This document shows positions 19,522 to 27,234 of a DNA stretch of 64,000 nt, piece by piece. The position numbers and the translations under genes are program-made. The notes under the pieces are model-generated. The model saw only the letters and a program-made list of their open reading frames with translations, had not been told where the DNA came from and searched no databases. The stretch is from Bacillus sp. ISL-34 (GTDB lineage: Bacteria > Bacillota > Bacilli > Bacillales > DSM-1321): assembly GCF_018613325.1 (NCBI RefSeq), contig NZ_JAGGQJ010000036.1, positions 203,129 through 267,128 of the forward strand, in the 5' to 3' direction. Within the stretch, counting starts at the first letter, position 1. Each line of letters opens with the position of its first letter.

Positions 19522-20308
19522 CTTCAAAGGACTCCTTCCAAGTAACAATGCTCTGCTTAATTTGATCTATCTTTCCTCTTGCAGCTTCTTCTCCAATACT
19601 AATTATTTCCTGAACGTTTGTAAATGATTTCGAGCTGTATTTCTCAACCCTGGGGCGTATCATGATGTCTGAAGCAAATTCCCTGCTTTTAACCAGTTCC
19701 ATTTGCAGGATATCGAGGCTTTGCATGATGACGTCATAGATGGAGTTTATCTCCATATCCTGTTTCACGTGGGCTACATCCACACCAATTATGATGTCAG
19801 CTCCCATATCCTTCACGACTGAAACAGGAACCCTGTCAACAACGCCGCCATCAACAAGCAGTCTGTTTCCGATTTTTTCGGGAATGAAAATGCCGGGTAT
19901 GGAGATGCTTGCCCTTACAGCAGGTGCGATGGGACCTTCCTGAAAAATGACTTTTTCCCCCGTTTTTATATCAGTGGCGACCACCGCCACAGGAATATCA
20001 AGTTCTTCAAATTTCTTGCCATATGTAAATACCCTGATTAAATCCTTTGTCCTTTTACCCGAAATGAAGCCCATTTTAGGTATGGTGAAGTCTAAATAAT
20101 ACTTTCGCTTAAATGCACGGGACAACTTATACAGCCTCTCGATATCCGAACCCGCTCCATAAAAGGCGGCAACCATAGCTCCCATGCTGCTTCCAGCAAT
20201 CATATCTATCGGAATGCCTTCTTGCTGTAATACCTTTATCACGCCAATATGTGCAAACCCCCTAGCTCCTCCCGACCCAAGTGCAAGCCCGACCTTCGGT
20301 TCCGACAA
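19511..20308 (-). CDS. ylbK: Patatin-like phospholipase family protein YlbK
   Basis: Patatin-fold serine hydrolase of 265 residues. The oxyanion loop GSGGARG is near residue 11, the nucleophile motif GSSMG has its serine near 41, and DGG (aspartate near 153) completes the Ser-Asp dyad. No signal peptide is visible, so it is probably cytoplasmic. The start is TTG 20308 after GGGAGGG; the N-terminus SEPKVGLALGSGG matches B. subtilis YlbK, whereas the open frame upstream to 20353 does not. Overlap with ylbL by 11 bases. Substrate unknown. Confidence 0.9.
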   Translation of the reverse strand: MSEPKVGLALGSGGARGFAHIGVIKVLQQEGIPIDMIAGSSMGAMVAAFYGAGSDIERLYKLSRAFKRKYYLDFTIPKMGFISGKRTKDLIRVFTYGKKFEELDIPVAVVATDIKTGEKVIFQEGPIAPAVRASISIPGIFIPEKIGNRLLVDGGVVDRVPVSVVKDMGADIIIGVDVAHVKQDMEINSIYDVIMQSLDILQMELVKSREFASDIMIRPRVEKYSSKSFTNVQEIISIGEEAARGKIDQIKQSIVTWKESFEDEP

Positions 20309-20616
20309 AGATATCCCTCCCGCTATAACTAGTTCAAAATATTGAAATAACACTCATTCAAAGTTATGGTCTAAAACGGATTTATAGAAGCATATTATTT
20401 ATATTGACAGTGAAACAAGCATGGCGGATATGAACCATGCCAGCCAATAAAGTGAGGGCTTCATTGAAATTCCATCGTGCGGATCATCCTCATTTATACA
20501 TGTCGGAACAATCCACATTTCATCATGCGCTTACTTTTCGAGAAAAGGAAGTTCATATTTTATTATATACGAAACGAACTGCCCTTATTTAGTAACCTTC
20601 AAGAGGAGGCTGAATT

Positions 20617-21834
20617 TTGCTAAAATCAAAATCTAAAACAGTACTGTTAGCTACCTCCGTCACGATGATGGCAGTTGGCTTGATCATCTTCCCCCAAGAA
20701 TCCTTTGAAGCTTCCAAAAGCGGACTGAATATTTGGTGGACAATTGTGTTCCCTTCGCTTCTACCTTTCTTGATTTTCTCGGAGTTATTAATCAGCTTTG
20801 GGGTTGTCAGGTTCATTGGCGTCATGCTCGAACCATTTATGCGTCCTTTATTCCGTGTACCAGGAGTGGGCGGTTTCGTTTGGGCGATGGGACTAGCATC
20901 AGGATTTCCAGCTGGAGCGAAATTCACTGTAAGGCTTCGTCAGGAAGAACAATTGACCCGCATTGAAGCTGAAAGACTCGTTTGTTTTACTAATTCATCC
21001 AATCCATTGTTCCTGTTCGTTGCCGTTGCCGTCGGATTTTTCCACAATCCTCATTTAGGGATCATCCTTGCACTTTCCCACTACCTAGGAAATTTTTGTG
21101 TAGGCATCATCATGCGTTTTTACCGTTGGAAAGAAGAAAAATCCCATACAAAAGTAATGACCAAGCTCCCCTCCATAACACAAGCCTTTAGCCAAATGCA
21201 TCGTACCAGAATAAAAGAAACAAGACCATTTGGCAGTTTACTTGGAGATGCGGTACTCTCATCCATTCAAACCCTATTAATGATCGGGGGGTTCATCATT
21301 CTCTTTTCGGTGGTGAACAAGCTTTTATTTCATATGAACATTACCGGATTGCTAGCATCGGGGGTCGGAGGAATTTTACATATTTTTAATTTCCCAGATT
21401 CCTTAAGCCTCCCCTTCATATCAGGCATGTTTGAAATGACTCTTGGTTCAAAATTAACCAGTACGGTCGAGGATGCGACACTCTTTCAGCAAACTGTGAT
21501 GACAAGTTTCATCTTAGCGTTCAACGGTTTCAGCATTCAAGCGCAAGTTGCCAGCATAATTGCCGCAACAGACATTCGTTTCACTCCCTTTTTTCTGGCT
21601 AGGATAGCACATGGCCTGCTGGCATCCTTTATTACCATCTTGTTTTGGGAGCCATTCTATAAAGGCAATATGTATAGCGGCAGCCCGATAAATGCATTCC
21701 CAGTAAGCGGATCCGGTGAACACGTGAATTCCCTATATCAGAACATGCTTGATTTCGGCCCTATTCTAACACTCTTGTTTTTGATCCTATACATCATCAT
21801 ATTTACCAAAAGGCTATTCAAAGGCCTTTCGTAA
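20617..21834 (+). CDS. ylbJ: Sporulation integral membrane protein YlbJ
   Basis: A 405-residue multipass protein (about nine hydrophobic segments) of the YlbJ family with nucleoside-recognition (Gate) type domains. It is a sigma-E controlled sporulation protein in B. subtilis (408 residues). Visible family segments include FPSLLPFLIFSELL, GFPAGAKF near 90 and LAFNGFSIQAQ near 300. The start is TTG 20617 with AGAGGAGG upstream. I could not place a clean sigma-E promoter in the 300 bases upstream. Confidence 0.9.
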   Translation: MLKSKSKTVLLATSVTMMAVGLIIFPQESFEASKSGLNIWWTIVFPSLLPFLIFSELLISFGVVRFIGVMLEPFMRPLFRVPGVGGFVWAMGLASGFPAGAKFTVRLRQEEQLTRIEAERLVCFTNSSNPLFLFVAVAVGFFHNPHLGIILALSHYLGNFCVGIIMRFYRWKEEKSHTKVMTKLPSITQAFSQMHRTRIKETRPFGSLLGDAVLSSIQTLLMIGGFIILFSVVNKLLFHMNITGLLASGVGGILHIFNFPDSLSLPFISGMFEMTLGSKLTSTVEDATLFQQTVMTSFILAFNGFSIQAQVASIIAATDIRFTPFFLARIAHGLLASFITILFWEPFYKGNMYSGSPINAFPVSGSGEHVNSLYQNMLDFGPILTLLFLILYIIIFTKRLFKGLS

Positions 21835-21844
21835 ACAGAAAAAA

Positions 21845-21870
21845 AGAGCATTGCGCCTTGGCAATACTCT
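21845..21870. terminator. Left copy of a duplicated ylbJ/coaD terminator hairpin
   Basis: A 10-bp stem with one mismatch (AGAGCATTGC with GCAATACTCT), preceded by seven A. It is the left partner of the identical hairpin at 22114-22139, differing by one base. Together the two halves flank the repeat element. Confidence 0.7.
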
Positions 21871-22113
21871 TTAGACTGTAGACAAACTCGATACTAATTA
21901 AGATTGCCTACATTTTTTTTGAGGGAGTGTAAAAAAATATGTACGTTGATTTCCACTCCAGGCACTCGCTTTCCGCGGGCGGTCCGGGAAGCCTCCTCGG
22001 CGCTCTTAGCGGGGTCTCCCTTGGACGCGCTTTTCTAAGCAGGAGTCTCGTATTCTCCGTTCCAACCAACTTTGTTTAAAAATTCGGATGGAATTCCTTT
22101 TGTCTACAAACTC
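21871..22113. mobile_element. Short dispersed repeat or MITE-like element, full copy
   Basis: A 243-base non-coding insertion between the two copies of the terminator hairpin. Its ends carry TGTAGACAAA (21877-21886) and the inverted copy TTTGTCTACA near 22099-22108, as terminal inverted repeats. It contains a GC-rich palindromic core; 21943-21989 is identical over 47 bases to 63912-63958. The core resembles a repeat I recall as abundant in Bacillus genomes. There is no transposase, so it would have to move in trans, if at all. Confidence 0.7.
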
Positions 22114-22139
22114 AGAGCATTGCGCCTTGGCAATGCTCT
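22114..22139 (-). terminator. Right copy of the ylbJ/coaD terminator hairpin
   Basis: A perfect 10-bp stem (AGAGCATTGC with GCAATGCTCT) with a T run to its right, close to the coaD stop at 22145. It repeats the hairpin at 21845-21870. For coaD, whose transcript runs leftwards, the matching A run now lies beyond the left copy, so the insertion may have altered termination. Confidence 0.65.
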
Positions 22140-22144
22140 TTTTT

Positions 22145-22636
<492 letters not shown>

Positions 22637-23212
22637 TCATAGTTCCCCCTGTTCGTGTACGTTTCCCCATTGATAAATCGTAACGGCAATGACGCCATAA
22701 ACTTCTTTTCTCTTAACGGTAAAGTCACCAACTTTTTCTGGCAATGTAACATCATGGCCATGCTCACAAACAATGTATCCCATATCGTTCAGCAATCGGT
22801 ATTTATGTATTTCTTCAAGAATCTCGACTAGCTTTTGTTTCTTATAAGGTGGATCAAGAAAAATCAATTCAAAAGTCATTTCCCTTTTCACCAAAGCCTT
22901 CAGTGCACGCTCTGAATCATTTTTATAAACTTCTGCACGGTCTGAAAACTTGCATAGTTCCAAATTGGCCTTAACCGTTTGATTTGCTTTAAAATCCCGA
23001 TCGACAAATATGGCTTTATCCATGCCTCTGCTTAACGCTTCAATTCCCAGTCCACCGCTCCCGGCAAACAAGTCGAGGACCAGCCCTCCTTCGAAATACG
23101 GACCAATCATATTGAAAATGGATTCCTTGACTTTATCGGTAGTCGGCCGGGTTCCTGTACCCGGTACAGCCTTAAGTGGTCTTCCTTTGCAAATTCCGGA
23201 AACGACCCTCAT
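22637..23212 (-). CDS. rsmD: 16S rRNA (guanine966-N2)-methyltransferase
   Basis: SAM-dependent methyltransferase of 191 residues. TRPTTDKVKESIFN is near residue 20, the SAM loop DLFAGSGGLGIEALSRG near 45, and the catalytic LDPPY near 127. I favour the ATG at 23212 (MRVVSG, as in B. subtilis YlbH); the ATG one codon earlier and a GTG at 23224 are possible, and GGTGAGG just upstream does not decide. A Cys-rich small ORF precedes it on the same strand. Confidence 0.94.
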   Translation of the reverse strand: MRVVSGICKGRPLKAVPGTGTRPTTDKVKESIFNMIGPYFEGGLVLDLFAGSGGLGIEALSRGMDKAIFVDRDFKANQTVKANLELCKFSDRAEVYKNDSERALKALVKREMTFELIFLDPPYKKQKLVEILEEIHKYRLLNDMGYIVCEHGHDVTLPEKVGDFTVKRKEVYGVIAVTIYQWGNVHEQGEL

Positions 23213-23319
23213 CATCCTCACCACATTTTATGACAAATTTCTGTTACTTTCCTATCCTAACATATTAGAAAAAGCTAGCCAATATTTAAACCCACTTGGC
23301 TTCATTTCCGAGATGAAAA

Positions 23320-23475
23320 TCAATGTATCATTTCGGACCATGGAAAGAAGATATCCATTCTTTTTATAAATCTTTTACATTTTGAATAATAAAGTGGTTT
23401 TTGGCAATAATGTGAATAACAACATTCCTTTTTAGGTGTTGTTGCCAACCGCGGAGAAGGCTTACGTTTCCCCAT
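23320..23475 (-). CDS. Small Cys-rich basic protein upstream of rsmD (unrecognised)
   Basis: A 51-codon ORF from ATG 23475 to TGA 23320 with GGAGG eight bases upstream of the start. The product begins MGKRKPSPRLATTPKKECC; cysteines lie at 18, 19, 24 and 33 and many residues are Lys, Arg or Tyr, a layout that could hold a metal. It has no signal peptide or membrane segment. It lies in the same direction as rsmD, 107 bases upstream. I do not recognise it. It overlaps the place where a ylbH leader RNA has been described in other Bacillus, so part of that conservation could be this gene. Confidence 0.5.
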   Translation of the reverse strand: MGKRKPSPRLATTPKKECCYSHYCQKPLYYSKCKRFIKRMDIFFPWSEMIH

Positions 23476-23513
23476 AAGCTCTTCCTCCGGTTTCTCCTCT
23501 CCCTTTGCCTTCT

Positions 23514-23566
23514 GGTCCTTATTTAGACATAGAAGGACCCTGCATATTTTTGCAGGGCTTTTTTTT
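23514..23566 (+). terminator. Tandem stem-loops ending in a plus-strand T run
   Basis: Two adjacent perfect stems: GGTCCTT (23514-23520) with AAGGACC (23533-23539), then CCCTGCA (23538-23544) with TGCAGGG (23551-23557), followed by C and eight T. As a terminator it works on the plus strand, yet the nearest upstream gene on that strand is ylbJ, far away. A possible plus promoter TTGAAT-18-AATAAT begins near 23378. It may end a short antisense RNA, or be a leader structure of the rsmD transcript read on the other strand. Confidence 0.55.
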
Positions 23567-23684
23567 ATTGATAAACCTCTGATATCTATGTTTCTTTGTC
23601 ATGCTTCGTCAATGAAGTTGTCCTTCTCTTTTATGAGGGATAATGATAAAGTAATGAATAATAAGTTAGTTAGGAGAGGTTTAA

Positions 23685-24074
23685 TTGATTCAACGTTTTA
23701 TTGAAATTGGACAAGGATATTCCGATATATATGAGTTGCTGGAAGTAGGACGCAATCAGAAACATCGAGTTGCAAGGCTTTTGGCCATGCATACTACTAT
23801 AAATGATAAAAAGGTAACGTCATTGGTGATCGTCATGCAGCCCACAGATCCCGGGAAATTCCAGCCACTTTACATTTGCCGTGAAGGTATACCGAACCCT
23901 CATGCCACTAAAAACAAACGCTATGAGCTTTTTGAGAACCTGGCGGAGGAACTGGATAGGCCGATTATTGAAATCGACGTGAAACCTTCGGTGCTCTTTG
24001 CAGAAATCGAGTTGTACTACCAACACTTAATCGGCATTTTGCGAATGAATAGGTATCTGCCCCCATTAGGGTGA
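23685..24074 (+). CDS. DUF7147-type conserved protein of unknown function
   Basis: A 129-residue soluble protein starting at TTG 23685 with AGGAGAGG upstream. It begins MIQRFIEIGQGYSDIYELLE. No catalytic motif is visible. The fold looks alpha/beta with strands VTSLVIVMQP and PIIEIDVKP. I recall close homologues in Bacillaceae with no established function, some labelled methylthioribose kinase without good reason. It is a single gene between divergent neighbours and ends in a strong terminator. Confidence 0.65.
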   Translation: MIQRFIEIGQGYSDIYELLEVGRNQKHRVARLLAMHTTINDKKVTSLVIVMQPTDPGKFQPLYICREGIPNPHATKNKRYELFENLAEELDRPIIEIDVKPSVLFAEIELYYQHLIGILRMNRYLPPLG

Positions 24075-24102
24075 AAGATATTGATGCACTGAATTGAAAA
24101 TG

Positions 24103-24129
24103 GCTGACTCCGCATGAGTCAGCTTTTTT
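24103..24129 (+). terminator. Terminator after the DUF7147 gene
   Basis: An 8-bp stem (GCTGACTC with GAGTCAGC) followed by six T. It also lies directly after the ylbG stop, on the other strand. Confidence 0.85.
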
Positions 24130-24404
24130 CAAATTCCCATTTTATAATCATATTCTTTCGCTTTATCCGGTTTGGAGTTTTCGAATTCCACCTTCAAAAA
24201 AGGCTTGTAAGAAAGATCCACTTTTTTAACGAACGAATAATTATTCAGCTTTTCCACTAGTGGTTCCACTTCATCCATATTCGTATAAAGCACCACATAT
24301 TTCAACTTTTTTGAAACATAATGGATATTTCCAAATTTCCTAAGCATTTTGGCTTGTTTTAATGTATGTAAATAGACGATAATTCCCTGTCTCGCTCCAA
24401 GCAT
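24129..24404 (-). CDS. ylbG: DUF2129 family protein YlbG
   Basis: A 91-residue cytoplasmic protein of the YlbG/UPF0298 family. It is well conserved ([18 protein letters not shown], then [19 protein letters not shown], then a [12 protein letters not shown] tail), with no known function. The ATG start has AAAAGGGAG upstream. A candidate promoter (TTGAAA, 18-base spacer, TACACT) lies upstream. Its neighbour relation with ylbF is conserved. Confidence 0.9.
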   Translation of the reverse strand: MLGARQGIIVYLHTLKQAKMLRKFGNIHYVSKKLKYVVLYTNMDEVEPLVEKLNNYSFVKKVDLSYKPFLKVEFENSKPDKAKEYDYKMGI

Positions 24405-24542
24405 ATCAATAACTCCCTTTTATAAAGGTTTTAACTTAAGTGTAGCATAGCAGAATCTTTACTTTCAACCAAGAAAAAAGATTATAAACGAAATTCTCTC
24501 ACTATTATGAATATATACACTGTGAAGGGAGCCTAACAAACG

Positions 24543-24866
24543 ATGGATTTAAACCATATTTGGCATCAATTTATTGATCATCTATTAGATAATGATGAAA
24601 TTACCCAAGCTTCGATAAAAAAGTTCACAGGTATACCATTTATATATATCCATTATCATCCGGCTCAAAATGATAATAGTAAGCTTTCTTTTTTAATAAA
24701 AAAAGCCGCAAGCCTTTCAATGCGCGGCAAGCAACTTCATTGTGAAACCATTTTCGTACGGCAGGAAGAACATTTATATGTATTCCGGCATCGTTTTTAT
24801 GTGCCGCAGCAAAAAATGTTTTGCTGCGGCAACCTTTGTCCGGACTGTATCTTATATCGCAGTTAA
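24543..24866 (+). CDS. Hypothetical protein with a C-terminal Cys cluster
   Basis: A 107-residue soluble protein, start ATG 24543 after GAAGGGAG (about 11 bases). It has an acidic N-terminal helix (DLNHIWHQFIDHLLDNDE), a basic middle and a C-terminus FCCGNLCPDC followed by five residues. The four cysteines could form a zinc or Fe-S site. I do not recognise the family. It stands alone, divergent from ylbG and convergent with ylbF; I see no clear terminator after it. Confidence 0.6.
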   Translation: MDLNHIWHQFIDHLLDNDEITQASIKKFTGIPFIYIHYHPAQNDNSKLSFLIKKAASLSMRGKQLHCETIFVRQEEHLYVFRHRFYVPQQKMFCCGNLCPDCILYRS

Positions 24867-25003
24867 TCGCTTTGTAACGATCACCCACTGTCTCGACGAA
24901 GGTTCCTTACATGACACAGCCACCGAACTCCGTAGCAATGTCGAATTTCGATGGCTGCATGTTCTTATATACCGGCCTGAATGTTCACGATCTGGCCATT
25001 ACC

Positions 25004-25453
25004 TTAAGCAGAGCATCCACAACTTCCACCGGTTCCGCAGCTTCCCGTTGAACATCCACCTGATGAAACAAAAAATGGATTCCCCGCTGGGGTTTTGACC
25101 TGTTCAGAAACGGCTCGGCCAATTCTTCCGCTTATTTCATCAAGAACTGCTTGTAATTCGGTCTCCGCCCGCTTAAACCTTGCTACGACAGGATGCATAT
25201 CCATGTCTCGTTTAGCTTGCCTGGTTTCCAAATTGATGCGTTTATAATCCGGATGATATTTACCGAACCTTTGAACATCTTCAAATAGATCCTTTAGCGA
25301 AGTAAACTTGGAAATTTTCCGCTGGGCCTCTTTGTCGCTTTGTAATTTATATAAACTAAGGAGGTATTCTTCCCCTATTTCAGAATGAAGGATCATTTCA
25401 GCCAATCCATCAGCCTGTTGTAAAATGTCGATGATTTCCATAGTAGCAAGCAT
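25004..25453 (-). CDS. ylbF: YlbF/YmcA family regulator (RicF)
   Basis: In B. subtilis YlbF forms the Y-complex with YmcA and YaaT, carries an Fe-S cluster and guides RNase Y; it affects competence, sporulation and biofilm formation. From ATG 25453 the product has 149 residues, identical in length to B. subtilis. The ATG is nine bases after GGAGGTG; the frame is open to 25477. The helical YlbF domain includes DVQRFGKYHPDYKRI (about 80-95), and the tail CSTGSCGTGGSCGCSA holds the cluster-binding cysteines. Confidence 0.94.
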   Translation of the reverse strand: MLATMEIIDILQQADGLAEMILHSEIGEEYLLSLYKLQSDKEAQRKISKFTSLKDLFEDVQRFGKYHPDYKRINLETRQAKRDMDMHPVVARFKRAETELQAVLDEISGRIGRAVSEQVKTPAGNPFFVSSGGCSTGSCGTGGSCGCSA

Positions 25454-25513
25454 TAACAAGCTCACCTCCATAACCATTTTACCATTTCTCCCTTTTAGAT
25501 GCTAATGGTTTGA

Positions 25514-25939
25514 TTAAATCGAGGAAGTGATATGTACCTCAATCTCTTTTTCCAGCCCTGTTTTGTCACCTGAACCATTCAAAATCTCCAGCTTAATTTT
25601 ATGCTTGCCATTCGGGACATCCTTTAAGATAAATGCGGCCGTTTTCATATCGACTTTCTTTTGATTATCAATAAATACGGACACAGTTGCCAATTGTTCT
25701 GGATTTGCTTCAGAAAAACCATAGTTTTTCAAGTAGCATTCTACATAAACAGAGTTGCCTTTTACAAAGGTTTTTACCCGAAAGTCCTCATCTGAATTTC
25801 GGATGCTCGATACAGTGGTGGCAGCTTTAAGTGTAGAAACACCTTGCATGGCTACTCCTGAATTTTCAGGTTCCGGTATTTTCTTTCCACAACCCGACAC
25901 TGCCATCAACACTGTTAGAGCCAATATCAACTTTCTCAT
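25514..25939 (-). CDS. Putative lipoprotein of unknown function
   Basis: A 141-residue exported protein. Its signal peptide MRKLILALTVLMAVSGC ends in a lipobox (AVSGC, cysteine 17), so it should be lipid-anchored on the outer face of the membrane. The mature part has Ser/Thr-rich residues and beta strands (SVYVECYLKNYGF, ATVSVFIDNQKKV), suggesting an Ig-like or FixG-type fold. Strong GGGGGACG ribosome site. It lies between ylbF and ylbE, a place where I do not recall a B. subtilis counterpart. Function unknown. Confidence 0.7.
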   Translation of the reverse strand: MRKLILALTVLMAVSGCGKKIPEPENSGVAMQGVSTLKAATTVSSIRNSDEDFRVKTFVKGNSVYVECYLKNYGFSEANPEQLATVSVFIDNQKKVDMKTAAFILKDVPNGKHKIKLEILNGSGDKTGLEKEIEVHITSSI

Positions 25940-25999
25940 TCCATCGTCCCCCTTTTGCCTTTATTGTTCGCCAAAAGGAGTAATTTACTCTTTTTTTCT

Positions 26000-26242
26000 T
26001 CATTCACCTGGAACATTCATCGCTTGAAACATATGAAGCATCATGGAGGCGACCTGAACGCTTTCCGAAAATTTAGAGACCCGATGCGGAATCGACTTTT
26101 CAAAATAATATTTCGCTTCGGTTTCAAACACATCCACTTCATGGGGATTACGCATTAACCTTTTGTACCATGCAGGCTGAACCCTCAAGTAATTTCGCAT
26201 ATCTTCGTTTGTTTGAATGAATTCATATATATTCTGACGCAT
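26000..26242 (-). CDS. ylbE: YlbE-like protein
   Basis: An 80-residue cytoplasmic protein of the YlbE family (79 in B. subtilis). Conserved segments: YEFIQTNEDMRNYLRVQP, WYKRLMRNP and SKFSESVQVASMMLHMFQAM. ATG preceded by AGGAGGG. It follows ylbD by 12 bases, so they form one unit. No function is established. Confidence 0.88.
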   Translation of the reverse strand: MRQNIYEFIQTNEDMRNYLRVQPAWYKRLMRNPHEVDVFETEAKYYFEKSIPHRVSKFSESVQVASMMLHMFQAMNVPGE

Positions 26243-26254
26243 GAAAAACCCTCC

Positions 26255-26686
26255 TTAATCTTTGGTGAATAAAAAAGGGTTAGCTCTCTGCTCTTTTTCT
26301 TTTGGGGGAGGACTGGTATCACCTGAATTATTCCCTTGGAAAGCAGATAGCACTCCTTGGATTGCACCGATGGCCTGATTGGCATTCGTAATATATTGTT
26401 GAATCTGCCCCATATCCATATTTTTAACTGCACTCATTAACGAACCGATCAACTCAGTGCTTTGGTCTCCCTTTTCAACCGGCGGTGATGGGGATTCTGT
26501 CTTCACTTTGGACTCACCCACACTGCCGTCAGCCTGCCAGCGTGGATGATCTTCACCGAGTAAATACCACTCTTCAAAAAGTTCCTGCCATGTTGCTTGT
26601 TTGCTTCTCACTTCATTCACTAAATGAGGATGCTCCTTTACAAACTCCCGAAATCGATCCACGGAGGGCCGTTTTCTTTTTGCCAT
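26255..26686 (-). CDS. ylbD: YlbD family protein (putative spore coat protein)
   Basis: A 143-residue protein from ATG 26686 (SD GAGGTG). The N-terminal part MAKRKRPSVDRFREFVKEHP and WQELFEEWYLLGEDHPRW is the YlbD-type coat domain. The C-terminal third has low complexity, with QQYITNANQAIGAIQG near 100 and a Pro/Lys/Glu-rich tail. B. subtilis YlbD (132 residues) is listed as a coat-related protein. An upstream in-frame start at 26710 precedes the ribosome site and is unlikely. Confidence 0.82.
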   Translation of the reverse strand: MAKRKRPSVDRFREFVKEHPHLVNEVRSKQATWQELFEEWYLLGEDHPRWQADGSVGESKVKTESPSPPVEKGDQSTELIGSLMSAVKNMDMGQIQQYITNANQAIGAIQGVLSAFQGNNSGDTSPPPKEKEQRANPFLFTKD

Positions 26687-26772
26687 TACGCTCACCTCAC
26701 ACTTAGACATCGCCTATTGCACCATATGCTAAAGGTAAATAAAAAGTGCATCACATTCCATTTTAAATCCAA

Positions 26773-27234
26773 TTGAATTTCCATAAAAACTTCCATAACC
26801 TGGCTGAGTCAGCAGATGAAACAGTTATCTGTTTTATCGGGAATTGTTTCAGGGTCAAAAGCCAAAAGTGAGCAAAGGAAACGGATTTATTTTTCAAGCC
26901 TGCTGCAATTAAATAAGGATGTAAGCAAACAGGGGACGACACTTACGGTGACCATCCCTAATACACCTCTTGTACATAATGAATTGAACATTACTCATGG
27001 AGGCATGATAGCTTCCTTGATAGATTCGGCATTAAAAGCTCAACAGTTCCAAAAGGGTATGCTTCCGTTACTGGGGATATCCAAGTTCATTACGTAAAAC
27101 CCTCCATTGGCGACCGATTTACGTTCACATGCGAATACATAGGCAAACGATCAAATCGAGGGGAAGGTCACCCGTGATGATGCTTGCGTTATATCCAGAA
27201 CAAGAAAACGGACCCAAATTGGATCCGTTTTTTT
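26773..27234 (+). pseudogene. Decayed PaaI-type (hotdog) thioesterase gene
   Basis: Coding similarity to a PaaI-like thioesterase is spread over all frames. First frame from TTG 26773: NFHKNFHNLAESADETV. Second frame from about 26835: VLSGIVSGSKAKSEQRKR on to the hotdog signature NITHGGMIASLIDSAL. Third frame from about 27045: STVPKGYASVTGDIQVHYVKP. Fourth from about 27155: IEGKVTRDDACVISRT. At least three shifts are therefore needed, with bases apparently lost after DSAL. A 93-codon ORF at 26816-27097 is a fragment. No intact product is possible. Confidence 0.75.
27208..27234 (+). terminator. Terminator after the thioesterase remnant
   Basis: The stem AACGGACCC/GGATCCGTT (one G-T pair) followed by seven T. 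It overlaps the ylbC stop and, with an A run on the left, may also serve ylbC. Confidence 0.75.

Noticed and set aside
20399..20518. A 39-codon minus-strand ORF with a hydrophobic C-terminal half (ATG 20518), between ylbK and ylbJ.
   Set aside because: No ribosome site before the ATG and no recognised relative; left out unless conservation shows otherwise.
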